Shown in pieces: positions 53,896 through 63,883 of a stretch of 64,000 nt of DNA (position 1 is the first letter of the stretch; each line of letters opens with the position of its first letter). The notes below the pieces were generated by a model, which worked only from the letters and a program-made list of their open reading frames with translations, was not told the DNA's origin and did not search any database. The stretch comes from an uncultured Mollicutes bacterium (lineage in GTDB: Bacteria; Bacillota_I; Bacilli_A; UBA3375): NCBI GenBank assembly GCA_900551955.1, contig UWSE01000001.1, forward strand, positions 10,151 through 74,150. The letters are read 5' to 3'. The translations under genes and the position numbers were made by a program.

Positions 53896-56083
53896 CACTA
53901 TTACCTTGATTGCGTGGCCAGCGGTGTTCTTTAACATCACCACTAGGCTCGTTATTAACCTCGTTACTACTAGTCTCTATTACTGTGTCTTGCATTTGCT
54001 TAGTAGTAATTTCATCTTTTGCCTCTTCACTAGTAGGCTCAACTTGATCATAAATACTATCAATATCTTCTGGTAATTCGCGGTTTTTCATTAAATAATC
54101 GATTTGTTCTTTATCTAATACTTCTCGCTCACGAATTGTTTTGGCTAGTAAGTGAATATCATCAGCACGACGCATTAAAATTTCTTGAGCACGTGCTTTG
54201 GCAGTTTTTAATAACACTTCAATTGCATCATCAATACGTGTTGCTGTCGCTTCACTATATTGTTTATTAGCATATAAGTTTTCAGCACCATTGGCTTCGT
54301 ATTGATAAACTCCTAAATCACTCATTCCGTATTTCGTAACCATTGCACGAGCAATATTTGTTGCTTGTTCAAAGTCATTATAAGCACCAACTGTTACATC
54401 TCCGATAAAGATTTCTTCACTACAACGTCCTGCTAATAATGAAGTTAGACGATCTAATAATTGTTGTTTAGTTGTGAAGCGTTCTTCTTCTTCACTTGGA
54501 ATATAACTTACATATCCGCCTGCATCACGACGCGGGATAATCGTAATTTTTTGGACTTCCATAGCTCCTTCTAATTCTAAGCCAACAATACAGTGCCCAC
54601 TTTCATGATAACTAACTACTTGTTTATCGTGGTGTGAATATTTATTAGTTATTTTTGCCGGTCCCATTAATACACGGTCAATTGATTCTTGCAACATCTC
54701 TTGATTAATCAATTCTTTACGTTCACGAACAGCTAACAGTGCCCCTTCATTAGCTACTGCCGCTAATTGCGCACCACTCATTCCAGTCGTACTTCTAGCT
54801 AAAGAAGCGTAGTCAATATTATCTTTAACTTTCTTATTTGCTAAGTGATAACGTAAAATTGCTTCACGTGTTTTAACTGGCGGTAAGTCTACTAAGATTT
54901 GACGATCAAAACGCCCCGGACGTAATAATGCATCATCTAAATTATCTTTTTTATTAGTTGCTGCCATTACAATAATATTAGCATCATCACTATCAAATCC
55001 ATCCATTTCTACTAACAATGAGTTGATTGTTTGGTTTTGGGCCGGATTTGAATTTTTAGAAACATCACGTTTACCGATCGCATCTATCTCATCGATAAAT
55101 AGTACAGCAGGCGCTGCTTTTCTTGCTTCCTTAAATACTTTACGAATACGACTAGCTCCAAGTCCAACATACATTTCTTCAAAATCAGAACCACTTACAG
55201 CAAAGAATGGTACATTACTCTCACCAGCGACAGCTTTAGCCATTAACGTTTTACCTGTTCCTGGAGGACCTTCTAATAACACCCCGCGTGGCAATTTAGC
55301 ACCCATCGCTTTATATTTTTGCGGATGTTTTAAAAAGTCAACTAATTCAGATAATTCTTGTTTTTCTTCTTCATAACCAATTACATCTTTAAAAAAGATA
55401 TTGGTTTTTTTCGGACTAATGTCTTTATTATCAACACCTGGCGTTTTCCCTCGTACCATGTTAAAGATAAAGAATCCTAAAATTAAGAATGATCCAACTT
55501 GGAAGATTAATCCTACCCAATCAAATGGTGCTTTGTAAGGATAAGTATTATAACTAATTCCTTGCGCTTCTAAAGCATCTGTTACTTGTTTAATTTGGTA
55601 TTCTTGAGTAATAACTGTCGTTTGGAATGGTTTTGCTCCAAGACTAACACTACCTTGTAAGACTTGTCCTTGACGAGCAAAAAGATAACTTAACCCTTTA
55701 GTTGGATTGACTTCTTTTTCTAATTGTTGCATGTATGCTTGTTGTTCTTCATAACTTTTACCTGCAATACATGAAACTTTCAATTCAGCTAACTCTTGTT
55801 TTTTTGCTAATTTATCTTGTTGTTGATCAAAAGTTTCATGACGTTGTTGATTAAGTTTTTCCCCTTGTTGTGTTGTTACTGTTTTACCACTAACAATATA
55901 CACACCATTATTAGGTGTAATACTTACATCAGCAACTTGGAAGTTTTCAATTTTAGTTAATAATTGTTCTAATGTTAAAGTTTGGGCTTTATCTTGTCCA
56001 CTCAAAATTGAATTACCAATAATTAATAATAAAATAATTAAGATAAAAATTAAAAATATATTAGGACGTTTTTTCCTATTCAT
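53876..56083 (-). CDS. ftsH: ATP-dependent zinc metalloprotease FtsH
   Basis: Membrane AAA+ protease for quality control. Two membrane helices (about 9-29 and 190-210) flank an extracytoplasmic domain with extra Gln/Lys-rich sequence. The AAA domain has GPPGTGKT (about 271), FIDEIDAIG and the SRH LLRPGRFDRQ; the zinc site is HESGH (about 497) with a downstream Asp/Glu region. About 735 residues, long for Bacilli because of the periplasmic segment. Start chosen at the second of two ATGs after GAGGAGG; the first overlaps it. Overlaps hpt by 8 nt. Confidence 0.97.
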   Translation of the reverse strand: MNRKKRPNIFLIFILIILLLIIGNSILSGQDKAQTLTLEQLLTKIENFQVADVSITPNNGVYIVSGKTVTTQQGEKLNQQRHETFDQQQDKLAKKQELAELKVSCIAGKSYEEQQAYMQQLEKEVNPTKGLSYLFARQGQVLQGSVSLGAKPFQTTVITQEYQIKQVTDALEAQGISYNTYPYKAPFDWVGLIFQVGSFLILGFFIFNMVRGKTPGVDNKDISPKKTNIFFKDVIGYEEEKQELSELVDFLKHPQKYKAMGAKLPRGVLLEGPPGTGKTLMAKAVAGESNVPFFAVSGSDFEEMYVGLGASRIRKVFKEARKAAPAVLFIDEIDAIGKRDVSKNSNPAQNQTINSLLVEMDGFDSDDANIIVMAATNKKDNLDDALLRPGRFDRQILVDLPPVKTREAILRYHLANKKVKDNIDYASLARSTTGMSGAQLAAVANEGALLAVRERKELINQEMLQESIDRVLMGPAKITNKYSHHDKQVVSYHESGHCIVGLELEGAMEVQKITIIPRRDAGGYVSYIPSEEEERFTTKQQLLDRLTSLLAGRCSEEIFIGDVTVGAYNDFEQATNIARAMVTKYGMSDLGVYQYEANGAENLYANKQYSEATATRIDDAIEVLLKTAKARAQEILMRRADDIHLLAKTIREREVLDKEQIDYLMKNRELPEDIDSIYDQVEPTSEEAKDEITTKQMQDTVIETSSNEVNNEPSGDVKEHRWPRNQGNSDANDFM

Positions 56084-56639
56084 CATCCTCCTCAATTAGG
56101 TGATCAAATGGAACACCAATACAGTTTAAATCACGATACATTTCTTTATAATCGAGTCCATAACCTAATAAGAACTCATCAGGTAACGTTTCACCAATAT
56201 AGCGTGCACTTAAATCAACACTACGACCTGTTGGTTTATCAATCAATGTTGCAATCTCCACAGATTTTGCTCCACGGAACTTAAGTAAATCTATTACCTT
56301 CTTAATTGTACGACCACTATCGACAACATCTTCAATTAATAACACATCACGTCCATCTACTTGCGTTTGTAAATCTTTGATGATCTGCACTTCACCGCAA
56401 GATTTAGTTCCCCCAAAAAATGATGATACATCCATGTAGTCAATTTCCATTAATACATCAATATGTTTTAATAAATCACTCATAAAAGGGTGACAACCTT
56501 TTAATAAACCGACCATTAATACTGGCTGATTTTTATCCTGATAATCTTTGGTAATCTCTGCTCCCATCCGTTTACAAATATCTTGAATTTGTTGATAAGT
56601 TACAAAAACTTTTTTTAGCGTTTTTTCTTCTTTAGTCAT
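56076..56639 (-). CDS. hpt: Hypoxanthine phosphoribosyltransferase
   Basis: Purine salvage enzyme forming IMP/GMP. PRPP loop LLIEDVVDSGRTIKKV (about 105-120) and the family motifs GLLKGCHPFMSDL and MDVSSFFGG are present. 187 residues. ATG at 56639. The tilS-hpt-ftsH order is typical of Bacilli. Confidence 0.97.
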   Translation of the reverse strand: MTKEEKTLKKVFVTYQQIQDICKRMGAEITKDYQDKNQPVLMVGLLKGCHPFMSDLLKHIDVLMEIDYMDVSSFFGGTKSCGEVQIIKDLQTQVDGRDVLLIEDVVDSGRTIKKVIDLLKFRGAKSVEIATLIDKPTGRSVDLSARYIGETLPDEFLLGYGLDYKEMYRDLNCIGVPFDHLIEEDDE

Positions 56640-56646
56640 AATGCTC

Positions 56647-57765
56647 CTAATATATGTCGTTTTGATTGACTAAACTGATAAATTTATATTCGTTACTAAT
56701 TTTAATTGGCCAACTATCACGTAGTGGTCTTGGAATTTTTGCTTTAAGCATTTTTCTTTTTATTTTTTTAATATCATTGTGTTTAATGACATCATAATTA
56801 GTAATATCAGTTACAAGATATGTGCTGCTACTAATATTATACCCATTTATTACTAAATTATTACCACTGTCTACAACTATTCCTGTCGGTTTGGGGAATT
56901 TAGCATCAACTATTAATTGCTCATAAACTTGATAAAGTTTATGATTATGAGGAAGAGCAAACTCTTTATAACCTTGACCATCAAGAGCTTGATTAATACT
57001 CGCAATTAATTTCGTTGATAAATGGTGACAATTACTTTTTCGTAATTGGGCATACAAATATAAATTTTTATCTTCCACACTTCGTAATACTTTAAGGTTA
57101 AAACTCATTGTTAAATATTTTTGAAATAGTTGATAACGATCAACTATTTCGTTAATTATTATTTGTTTTTCATTGCTGTTTTTTCGATAATTTAGTCGGT
57201 AGAAGTTTCTGGTGTATACGTCTTTTTTATTACTAGAATCTTCATACCATATTATACCACTATTTTGAGCATAATCTATGATATTTTCTTTACTTATATC
57301 AAGGAGTGGCCGATATATATTTAACCCATTTTCTAAGGTCGTTTTTGTTCTTAAAAACGATGGTAAAATTGCTTCTTGATGGATCATAATTGTTTCCCAA
57401 TTATCATCTAAATGATGAGCTAAAACTACTCCATCAAGGCGATAATGTTTTACTAAATAATGGTAGGTATTAAGACGAAATTGGCGAGCTTGGTCGTGGA
57501 AATTACCGATCTGATCGTAGTAAAAATCAGCGACAACATAAGGTCGCTGATCACGCTTGGCCATATTTTCGACAAGTACTTGTTCTAAGGCATTTTCACT
57601 ACTTCGCGTATGGTGATTGACATGCACCACCATAAAATCATATCCTAAATCATCCATTAAATGATATAAACTACAACTATCAACTCCACCGCTAACCGCT
57701 AGCAAATAACGTTTATTTACGTCTAAATTATTTTTTAGTTCCTGTTTCAGTTGTTGGGAAGACAA
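56647..57765 (-). CDS. tilS: tRNA(Ile)-lysidine synthase TilS
   Basis: Modifies the CAU anticodon of tRNA-Ile so that it reads AUA, essential in AT-rich genomes. PP-loop AVSGGVDS about 22 residues from the start, then HVNHHTRSS and LAHHLDDNWETIM. There is no ATG in the expected place. A TTG at 57765 is preceded by GGGGA at 8 nt and gives the family-typical N-terminus length, so it is used here. A TTG further up at 57810 is possible. The start overlaps the end of divIC by 38 nt. About 372 residues, shorter than usual. Confidence 0.9.
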   Translation of the reverse strand: MSSQQLKQELKNNLDVNKRYLLAVSGGVDSCSLYHLMDDLGYDFMVVHVNHHTRSSENALEQVLVENMAKRDQRPYVVADFYYDQIGNFHDQARQFRLNTYHYLVKHYRLDGVVLAHHLDDNWETIMIHQEAILPSFLRTKTTLENGLNIYRPLLDISKENIIDYAQNSGIIWYEDSSNKKDVYTRNFYRLNYRKNSNEKQIIINEIVDRYQLFQKYLTMSFNLKVLRSVEDKNLYLYAQLRKSNCHHLSTKLIASINQALDGQGYKEFALPHNHKLYQVYEQLIVDAKFPKPTGIVVDSGNNLVINGYNISSSTYLVTDITNYDVIKHNDIKKIKRKMLKAKIPRPLRDSWPIKISNEYKFISLVNQNDIY

Positions 57766-58024
57766 AGATAATTTCCCCAGGTTTAGATATTTTATATTGC
57801 CCACGAGCAATATCTAAACGCAATTCTTCGTTATTAGCAACAGTTAATTGGCGATTTAATTCTTCTTTTTGCGCTAATTTTTCTTTATTTAAGCTGATTG
57901 CTGCTTCGTATTGTCCAAAGATCTTAGGAACTGGCATTAACGAATATACTAATAATCCAATTATGATAATTAGCGCTCCATAATAAATATAGTTGTTACT
58001 TAATAGTTTATTTAGTTTCTTCAT
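57728..58024 (-). CDS. divIC: DivIC/FtsB-like cell division protein
   Basis: 98-residue bitopic protein: a short cytoplasmic N-terminus, one membrane helix (about 13-30), then a coiled-coil stretch (EAAISLNKEKLAQKEELNRQ) and a C-terminal segment ending ARGQYKISKPGEIIFVFP, the conserved DivIC/FtsB motif. It is part of the septal FtsL-DivIC-DivIB complex. Located directly before tilS, as in B. subtilis. The ATG at 58024 lies 6 nt after an extended -10, so its mRNA should be leaderless. Confidence 0.92.
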   Translation of the reverse strand: MKKLNKLLSNNYIYYGALIIIIGLLVYSLMPVPKIFGQYEAAISLNKEKLAQKEELNRQLTVANNEELRLDIARGQYKISKPGEIIFVFPTTETGTKK

Positions 58025-58030
58025 ACCTTT

Positions 58031-58039
58031 ATTATAACA
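58031..58039 (-). promoter_or_regulatory. Leaderless promoter of divIC
   Basis: Minus-strand TGT-TATAAT, then AAAGGT, then the ATG at 58024. It begins right after the U-tract of the tuf terminator. Confidence 0.65.
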
Positions 58040-58066
58040 AAAAAAGAGCTTTAAAAGCTCTTTTTT
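58040..58066 (-). terminator. Terminator after tuf
   Basis: Stem AAAAGAGCTTT/AAAGCTCTTTT (58042-58064 region) with a very short loop, followed by TTTTTTTG on the minus strand. Confidence 0.85.
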
Positions 58067-58077
58067 AATGTTTAAAA

Positions 58078-59265
58078 TTATTCGATTACTTTAGAAACAG
58101 TTCCTGCACCTACAGTACGTCCACCTTCACGAATTGAGAATTTAGATCCTTGTTCGATTGCTACTGGGTGAATTAATTCAACTGTAAATTGAGTGTTATC
58201 TCCAGGCATTACCATGTCTACACCAGCTGGTAATTGCACAGTACCTGTAATATCACTTGTGCGGAAGAAGAATTGAGGGCGGTAGTTGTTGAAGAATGGA
58301 GTGTGACGTCCACCTTCTTCTTTACTTAACGCATATACTTCTGCTTCAAATTTAGTGTGAGGAGTAATACTTCCTGGTTTAGCTAATACTTGTCCACGTT
58401 CAACTCCATCACGTTCAACCCCACGTAATAATAATCCTACGTTATCTCCAGCTTCAGCGTAATCTAATGATTTTCTAAACATTTCCATTCCAGTTACAAC
58501 TGTTTTAGAAGTTTCTGGTTTAATCCCAACGATTTCAACTTCGTCGTTTAAGTCTAAGTGTCCACGTTCAACACGTCCTGTTGCTACAGTACCACGACCA
58601 GTAATACTCATAACGTCTTCTACAGGCATCATGAATGGTTTTTCGTTGTCACGTGGTGGTGCTTGAATGTAATCATCACATGCATCCATTAATTCTAAGA
58701 TTTTTTCTTCCCATTGTGCATCTCCTTCTAATGCTTTTAAAGCAGATCCACGAATGATTGGAGTGTCGTTTCCTGGGAAATCGTAAGTTTCTAATAATTC
58801 ACGAACTTCCATTTCTACTAACTCGATCATTTCTTCATCATCAACCATATCACATTTGTTTAAGAATACAACAATGCGAGGTACCCCTACTTGACGAGAT
58901 AATAAGATGTGTTCACGAGTTTGTGGCATAGGCCCATCAGTAGCTGCAACTACTAAGATTGCCCCATCCATTTGTGCTGCACCAGTAATCATGTTTTTAA
59001 CGTAGTCAGCGTGTCCTGGACAGTCTACGTGAGCGTAGTGACGTTTGTCAGTTTCATATTCTACGTGAGCTGTTGAAATTGTAATCCCACGTTCTTTTTC
59101 TTCAGGAGCTCCATCGATTTGGTCGTAAGCTTGTGCTATAGCTCCACCTTTTTTAGCTAAAACGTTAGTAATAGCTGCTGTTAATGTAGTTTTTCCGTGG
59201 TCTACGTGACCAATTGTTCCAATATTAACGTGTTCTTTCGAACGATCAAATTTTTCTTTTGCCAT
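58078..59265 (-). CDS. tuf: Elongation factor Tu
   Basis: Delivers aminoacyl-tRNA to the ribosome. G1 [11 protein letters not shown]3 DCPGHADY and G4 NKCD are intact; 395 residues with the three-domain arrangement. ATG at 59265 behind AAGGAGG. An internal promoter may add transcripts (59295-59323). Last gene of the str operon, followed by a strong terminator. Confidence 0.99.
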   Translation of the reverse strand: MAKEKFDRSKEHVNIGTIGHVDHGKTTLTAAITNVLAKKGGAIAQAYDQIDGAPEEKERGITISTAHVEYETDKRHYAHVDCPGHADYVKNMITGAAQMDGAILVVAATDGPMPQTREHILLSRQVGVPRIVVFLNKCDMVDDEEMIELVEMEVRELLETYDFPGNDTPIIRGSALKALEGDAQWEEKILELMDACDDYIQAPPRDNEKPFMMPVEDVMSITGRGTVATGRVERGHLDLNDEVEIVGIKPETSKTVVTGMEMFRKSLDYAEAGDNVGLLLRGVERDGVERGQVLAKPGSITPHTKFEAEVYALSKEEGGRHTPFFNNYRPQFFFRTSDITGTVQLPAGVDMVMPGDNTQFTVELIHPVAIEQGSKFSIREGGRTVGAGTVSKVIE

Positions 59266-59294
59266 TACAGCCTCCTTATTTGTTATTCTTATAT

Positions 59295-59323
59295 ATTATA
59301 CTATATTTTTAAACTTTTGGTAA
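59295..59323 (-). promoter_or_regulatory. Possible internal promoter of tuf
   Basis: TTACCA (59323-59318), 17-nt spacer, TATAAT (59300-59295) between fusA and tuf. No extended TG. Confidence 0.5.
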
Positions 59324-59326
59324 TTA

Positions 59327-61393
59327 TTATTTATTATTAATAATATCTTGTGCAATGTTACTTGGACATTCATCATAGTGATCCATTGCCATTGAATAAG
59401 TTGCACGACCTTGAGTAAATGTACGTAAGTCAGTTGCATATCCAAACATTTCACTAAGTGGTACAAACGCACTAATCAATAATGCATTACCACGGTTTTC
59501 TTGACCTTGAATTTGTCCACGACGAGAAGATAAGTCACCCATTACATCTCCCATATATTCTTCAGGAGTAACTACATCTACTTTCATCATTGGTTCTAAT
59601 AAAACTGGGTTACAGTTTTTGTAAGCTTCTTTCATTGCCATACTAGCAGCGATACGATAAGCTTGTTCGTTACTATCTACATCATGGTAAGAACCATCGT
59701 ATAATTTAGCTTTAACATCGATTAATGGGAATCCAGCAAGAGCCCCTGTTTTCATTGCATCTTCTAAACCAGCTTCAACAGCTCCGATGTATTCACGAGG
59801 AATAACCCCACCAACGATTGCGTTTTCAAATTCAAATCCGCTTCCTGGTTCAAGTGGAGAGAATTCAATCCAAACGTGACCATATTGTCCACGTCCTCCT
59901 GATTGTTTAATGTATTTCCCTTCAGCTTCACCTGTTTGACGGAAAGTTTCACGGTAACTTACTTGTGGTGCACCAACGTTTGCTTCCACCTTAAATTCAC
60001 GTTTTAAACGGTCAACAATAATATCTAGGTGTAATTCACCCATCCCTGAGATAATTGTTTGTCCTGTTTCATGATCAGTATAAGTTCTAAAACTTGGATC
60101 TTCTTCAGCAAGTTTTGCTAAAGCGATACCCATTTTATCTTGATCAGCTTTTGTTTTTGGTTCAATTGCTACACTAATAACTGGTTCTGGGAAATTAATT
60201 GATTCAAGGATAATTGGTGATTTTTCGTCACATAATGTATCCCCTGTTGTTGTATTTTTAAGTCCGACAATCGCAGCAATATCTCCTGCATAAACCATGT
60301 CAATTTCTTTACGGTCATTAGCGTGCATTTGCATTAAACGTCCAACACGTTCTTTGTTATCTTTAGTTGCATTCAATACATAACTTCCTGATGATAAAGT
60401 TCCTGAGTATACACGGATGAAACTTAATTTACCAACATATGGGTCTGTCATGATTTTGAATGCTAAGGCACTAAACGGTTCACTATCACTACTTGGACGA
60501 GCTTCTTCTTCACCATTTGGTAATATCCCCATAATTGGCGGTACATCAAGGGGTGAAGGTAAGTAATCAACTACTGCATCAAGTAATGGTTGAATCCCTT
60601 TGTTTTTAAATGCAGAACCACATAACATTGGGAAGAAGTCCCCAGTGATTGTAGCTTTACGAATAATTGCTTTTAATTCATCAACAGTAAATTCATAACC
60701 TTCAAAATATTTTTCCATTGCTTCATCATCATAAGCAACAGCAGCTTCAATTAATTCATCACGGAATTGTTGAGCTTCTTCTAACATGTCAGCTGGAATA
60801 TCAGTAACATCGACATTTTCGCCTAATTCATCTAAGTAAATTTCAGCTTTCATCTCTACTAAGTCAATGATTCCTTTGAAATCAGCTTCGCTACCAATTG
60901 GTAATTGAATTGGGTGAGCATCAGCAGCTAAACGATCATGCATTGTTTTTAAAGAATATTTAAAGTCAGCACCTGTTTTATCCATTTTATTGGCAAAGAC
61001 AATACGAGGTACTTTATAAGTTGTTGCTTGACGCCATACAGTCTCTGTTTGCGGTTCTACCCCACTTTGGGCATCAAGTACAGCTACTGCTCCATCTAAT
61101 ACACGTAAACTACGTTCTACTTCGATTGTAAAGTCTACGTGACCTGGAGTATCGATAATGTTAATACGATTACCTTTCCAAGCCGCAGTTGTTGCAGCTG
61201 AAGTAATTGTAATCCCACGTTCTTGTTCTTGCTCCATCCAGTCCATTTGTGAAGCACCATCGTGAGTTTCACCGATTTTGTGTGTTTTACCAGTGTAGTA
61301 TAAAATACGTTCAGTTGCAGTTGTTTTACCGGCATCGATGTGTGCCATGATTCCGATATTACGAGTATTTTCTAAACTAAACTCTCTTGGCAT
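59327..61393 (-). CDS. fusA: Elongation factor G
   Basis: Translocase GTPase. G1 [10 protein letters not shown]3 DTPGHVDF and G4 NKMDK, followed by domains II-V. 688 residues, normal length. Third gene of the str operon, 33 nt after rpsG. Confidence 0.99.
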   Translation of the reverse strand: MPREFSLENTRNIGIMAHIDAGKTTATERILYYTGKTHKIGETHDGASQMDWMEQEQERGITITSAATTAAWKGNRINIIDTPGHVDFTIEVERSLRVLDGAVAVLDAQSGVEPQTETVWRQATTYKVPRIVFANKMDKTGADFKYSLKTMHDRLAADAHPIQLPIGSEADFKGIIDLVEMKAEIYLDELGENVDVTDIPADMLEEAQQFRDELIEAAVAYDDEAMEKYFEGYEFTVDELKAIIRKATITGDFFPMLCGSAFKNKGIQPLLDAVVDYLPSPLDVPPIMGILPNGEEEARPSSDSEPFSALAFKIMTDPYVGKLSFIRVYSGTLSSGSYVLNATKDNKERVGRLMQMHANDRKEIDMVYAGDIAAIVGLKNTTTGDTLCDEKSPIILESINFPEPVISVAIEPKTKADQDKMGIALAKLAEEDPSFRTYTDHETGQTIISGMGELHLDIIVDRLKREFKVEANVGAPQVSYRETFRQTGEAEGKYIKQSGGRGQYGHVWIEFSPLEPGSGFEFENAIVGGVIPREYIGAVEAGLEDAMKTGALAGFPLIDVKAKLYDGSYHDVDSNEQAYRIAASMAMKEAYKNCNPVLLEPMMKVDVVTPEEYMGDVMGDLSSRRGQIQGQENRGNALLISAFVPLSEMFGYATDLRTFTQGRATYSMAMDHYDECPSNIAQDIINNK

Positions 61394-61426
61394 ACTTTTC
61401 CTTTCTAATTTATAAGATCATTACTC

Positions 61427-61897
61427 TTATCGACGGTAGTGAGCAAATGCTTTGTTTGCTTCTGCCATACGGTGAGTATCTTCTTTTTTCTTAACGCTTG
61501 CTCCATGACCTTGAGCGGCATCCATAATTTCTTTAGCAAGACGTTGTTCCATTGTTTTTTCATGACGTAAACGTGCATAGTTTACTAGCCATCTTAAACC
61601 TAAAGTTTCACGACGTACAGGACTTACTTCCATTGGAATTTGGTAGTTAGTTCCCCCAATACGTTGCCCTTTAACCTCTAATGATGGCATGATGTTATCC
61701 ATAGCTTCTTGGAATACATCTAATGGATTTTTACCAGTTTCTTTTTCGATAATTTCGAAAGCTTTGTATAAAATTCTTTCACTAGTTTGTTTTTTACCAT
61801 CAACCATTAATTTGTTGATTAATTTAGAAACAACTTTAGAATTATAAACTGGATCTGCTAAGATTTCTCTTTTTGCGATTTTTCCTTTACGTGGCAT
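61427..61897 (-). CDS. rpsG: Ribosomal protein uS7
   Basis: Assembly-initiating small-subunit head protein, 156 residues, with SVLIKNVM-type and [23 protein letters not shown] core. ATG at 61897 behind AAAGGAG. Second gene of the str operon. Confidence 0.99.
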   Translation of the reverse strand: MPRKGKIAKREILADPVYNSKVVSKLINKLMVDGKKQTSERILYKAFEIIEKETGKNPLDVFQEAMDNIMPSLEVKGQRIGGTNYQIPMEVSPVRRETLGLRWLVNYARLRHEKTMEQRLAKEIMDAAQGHGASVKKKEDTHRMAEANKAFAHYRR

Positions 61898-61931
61898 AAC
61901 ATCTCCTTTCTTAAAATGATTTCAAATTAAA

Positions 61932-62342
61932 TTATTTAGGGCGTTTAGCACCATAACGAGAACGCGCTTGTTTACGATCAGCAACTCCAGCTGTATCTAA
62001 AGTACCACGGACGATTTTATAACGAACCCCCCCTAAGTCTTTAGTTCGACCACCGCGAAGTAACACTACAGAGTGTTCTTGTAAGTTGTGACCAATTCCT
62101 GGAATATAAGCTGTAACTTCTAACCCATTACTTAAACGCACACGCGCATATTTACGTAACGCTGAGTTTGGTTTACGAGGTGTCATTGTTCCAACACGTG
62201 TACAAACTCCACGTTTTTGAGGTGCATTATAGTTGTTGTATTCTTTTTTTAAAGAGTTATAACTTAAACCTAATGCAGGTGAGTCAGATTTTCTTACTTT
62301 ATCTTTTCTTCCTTTACGGATTAACTGATTTATAGTAGGCAT
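61932..62342 (-). CDS. rpsL: Ribosomal protein uS12 (natural Arg56)
   Basis: Decoding-centre protein, 136 residues. The conserved loop reads [19 protein letters not shown], where almost all reference proteins have TPKKPNS. The first Lys (E. coli mature K42, B. subtilis K56) is Arg here, the same change as the classical K-to-R streptomycin-resistance allele. The other resistance site ([11 protein letters not shown], matching [11 protein letters not shown]) has Ile instead of Glu beside the conserved HNLQEHS. ATG at 62342 behind AAGGAGG. First gene of the str operon under a consensus promoter. Confidence 0.98.
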   Translation of the reverse strand: MPTINQLIRKGRKDKVRKSDSPALGLSYNSLKKEYNNYNAPQKRGVCTRVGTMTPRKPNSALRKYARVRLSNGLEVTAYIPGIGHNLQEHSVVLLRGGRTKDLGGVRYKIVRGTLDTAGVADRKQARSRYGAKRPK

Positions 62343-62393
62343 CTTACCTCCTTTCGTTGTTACATTATCTCGGGTGTATTAAAACACAAATTT

Positions 62394-62422
62394 ATTATAG
62401 CAAATTATATTGTTATTGTCAA
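62394..62422 (-). promoter_or_regulatory. Promoter of the str operon
   Basis: Perfect consensus TTGACA (62422-62417), 17-nt spacer, TATAAT (62399-62394), plus extended TGC. Start expected near 62387, leaving a leader of about 45 nt. Confidence 0.9.
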
Positions 62423-62427
62423 AAATA

Positions 62428-62451
62428 AAAGTGGATGTTAAAATCCACTTT
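62428..62451 (-). terminator. Terminator after the surface-protein gene
   Basis: 9-bp stem AAAGTGGAT/ATCCACTTT with a 6-nt loop, followed by TTTTATTTTT on the minus strand. It lies directly upstream of the str promoter. Confidence 0.82.
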
Positions 62452-62453
62452 AT

Positions 62454-63860
62454 TTATTTTCTTCGCATTCTAAGATACAATATACTTGAAGCAATAACAA
62501 TAATTATTAATACTCCATTAATTGATTTTGCACTCGTTTTCGGTACTTTAGGATATTGATCAGGTGTTGGTTTTATTGGTTCTACTGGTTTAGTTGGTGG
62601 CTCTGGTTTTGTAATTGCTAAAACAGTTGGTGGTTCAGGTTTAACTGGCATCGTTGGTTTTGGTGGCACAATCGGCAAAACTGCATTAGGAATATCGCTA
62701 GTGTACGCTGTCCATTCACCTCCTCTAGATTCATTAACAGCTCCGATTCCGTGTGAATATATAGTATAATCAACCGTACTACCTGAAGTAATTACACCAG
62801 CTCCAGCAACACGCCAGAAGTCAGGGCTATTAGATAAGTCCCAATTACCATATGCTCCGGTATCAAAGGCATTCCCTGAACCGTTACCTTCATTTGTGTA
62901 TTCATCAGCATAAATAGGACCACCACCTGCTGCTCGTTGACCGTGTTGACTAACAATGCTTCCGGTAATTGGTACAAATTCAAAGTTATAATTAATTACT
63001 TCTTCTCGCCAAGCTGGACCCCCTGGAAAGTTGTTGTTATTTAAACTAGCTACACTAATAACAGCAGGATATTCCTCACTAAATTGGACTTCAGTTCCAT
63101 CAGCGTAGTAGAATTTAGTTTGACATCTTAAGGCACTAGCACCATTGCCAGTATTATCATATGTCGGTAAGTTTTCTACATAAAACCCATTTGTTGGGTC
63201 ATTATAAATGAATAAATTCATTTCATTTTGACCATTTAACGTTTGATCTAAACTAAAAGTATTAACTATTTTAGTAACAGGTTCCCCAGAAAAGTAACTG
63301 TTTTTTAAATTACTATAAGTAGCAACTACTTGTTCACCTTTACTAATTCTACGACCTACGTTAGGTTTATGTGCTCCATTTGGAGTTACGACATCTTTTG
63401 GTGCAGCAATATCAGTTGTTGGTGTTCCACCAGTAATATTTAATGTTGCATTTGGATCACTACCAAATTGTAAGGCTTGCCCAATGGGTTTACTTAAGTG
63501 CCCAGGTTTATCTTTATCTGCTTCCATTTGAGCTAGTACCTTATCATACTCAGCTTTTTTTTGATTGTATTGTGCTAACTCTTGTTCATATTTTTCATAA
63601 TCTTTATCGTATTGTTGCAGTTTTTTCTCATAATCTTCTTGGTTAATTTTATCTTGTTCAAGATTTTTATTATATGTGTCTAAATCTTGTTGATATTTTT
63701 GCATATCAGCTTCATATTGAACTAAGTCTTGTTGATATTTTTGATATGCTTGCTCATAATTTGCCAATGCTTCTTCAAATGTTATATTTTTTTCACTTGC
63801 TAAAATACTAGCAGGTAAAATAATAATCATTAAAAGAATTCCTTTAATTAACTTTTTCAT
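62454..63860 (-). CDS. Cell-wall-anchored antigen I/II-like (GbpC-type) surface protein
   Basis: 468-residue secreted protein. Signal peptide (1-21, ending ASILAS). Residues 35-111 form heptads with Tyr at almost every first position (35, 42, 49, 56, 63, 77, 84, 91, 98, 105), like the A-repeats of streptococcal antigen I/II. A beta-rich domain (about 125-395) starts ALQFGSDPNATLNI, as in GbpC/antigen I/II V-regions. A proline-rich stretch (396-435) precedes VPKTS (439-443), a hydrophobic helix and RMRRK, i.e. a sortase signal with a non-standard motif. ATG at 63860 behind AAGGAG. It probably binds host or polymer surfaces (inference). Confidence 0.8.
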   Translation of the reverse strand: MKKLIKGILLMIIILPASILASEKNITFEEALANYEQAYQKYQQDLVQYEADMQKYQQDLDTYNKNLEQDKINQEDYEKKLQQYDKDYEKYEQELAQYNQKKAEYDKVLAQMEADKDKPGHLSKPIGQALQFGSDPNATLNITGGTPTTDIAAPKDVVTPNGAHKPNVGRRISKGEQVVATYSNLKNSYFSGEPVTKIVNTFSLDQTLNGQNEMNLFIYNDPTNGFYVENLPTYDNTGNGASALRCQTKFYYADGTEVQFSEEYPAVISVASLNNNNFPGGPAWREEVINYNFEFVPITGSIVSQHGQRAAGGGPIYADEYTNEGNGSGNAFDTGAYGNWDLSNSPDFWRVAGAGVITSGSTVDYTIYSHGIGAVNESRGGEWTAYTSDIPNAVLPIVPPKPTMPVKPEPPTVLAITKPEPPTKPVEPIKPTPDQYPKVPKTSAKSINGVLIIIVIASSILYLRMRRK

Positions 63861-63883
63861 TTTTACTCCTTTATTCCATTTAC

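Noticed and set aside
851..63860. Mycoplasma-type code (TGA = Trp)
   Set aside because: All Trp codons checked are TGG, and all genes stay full length with TGA as a stop.
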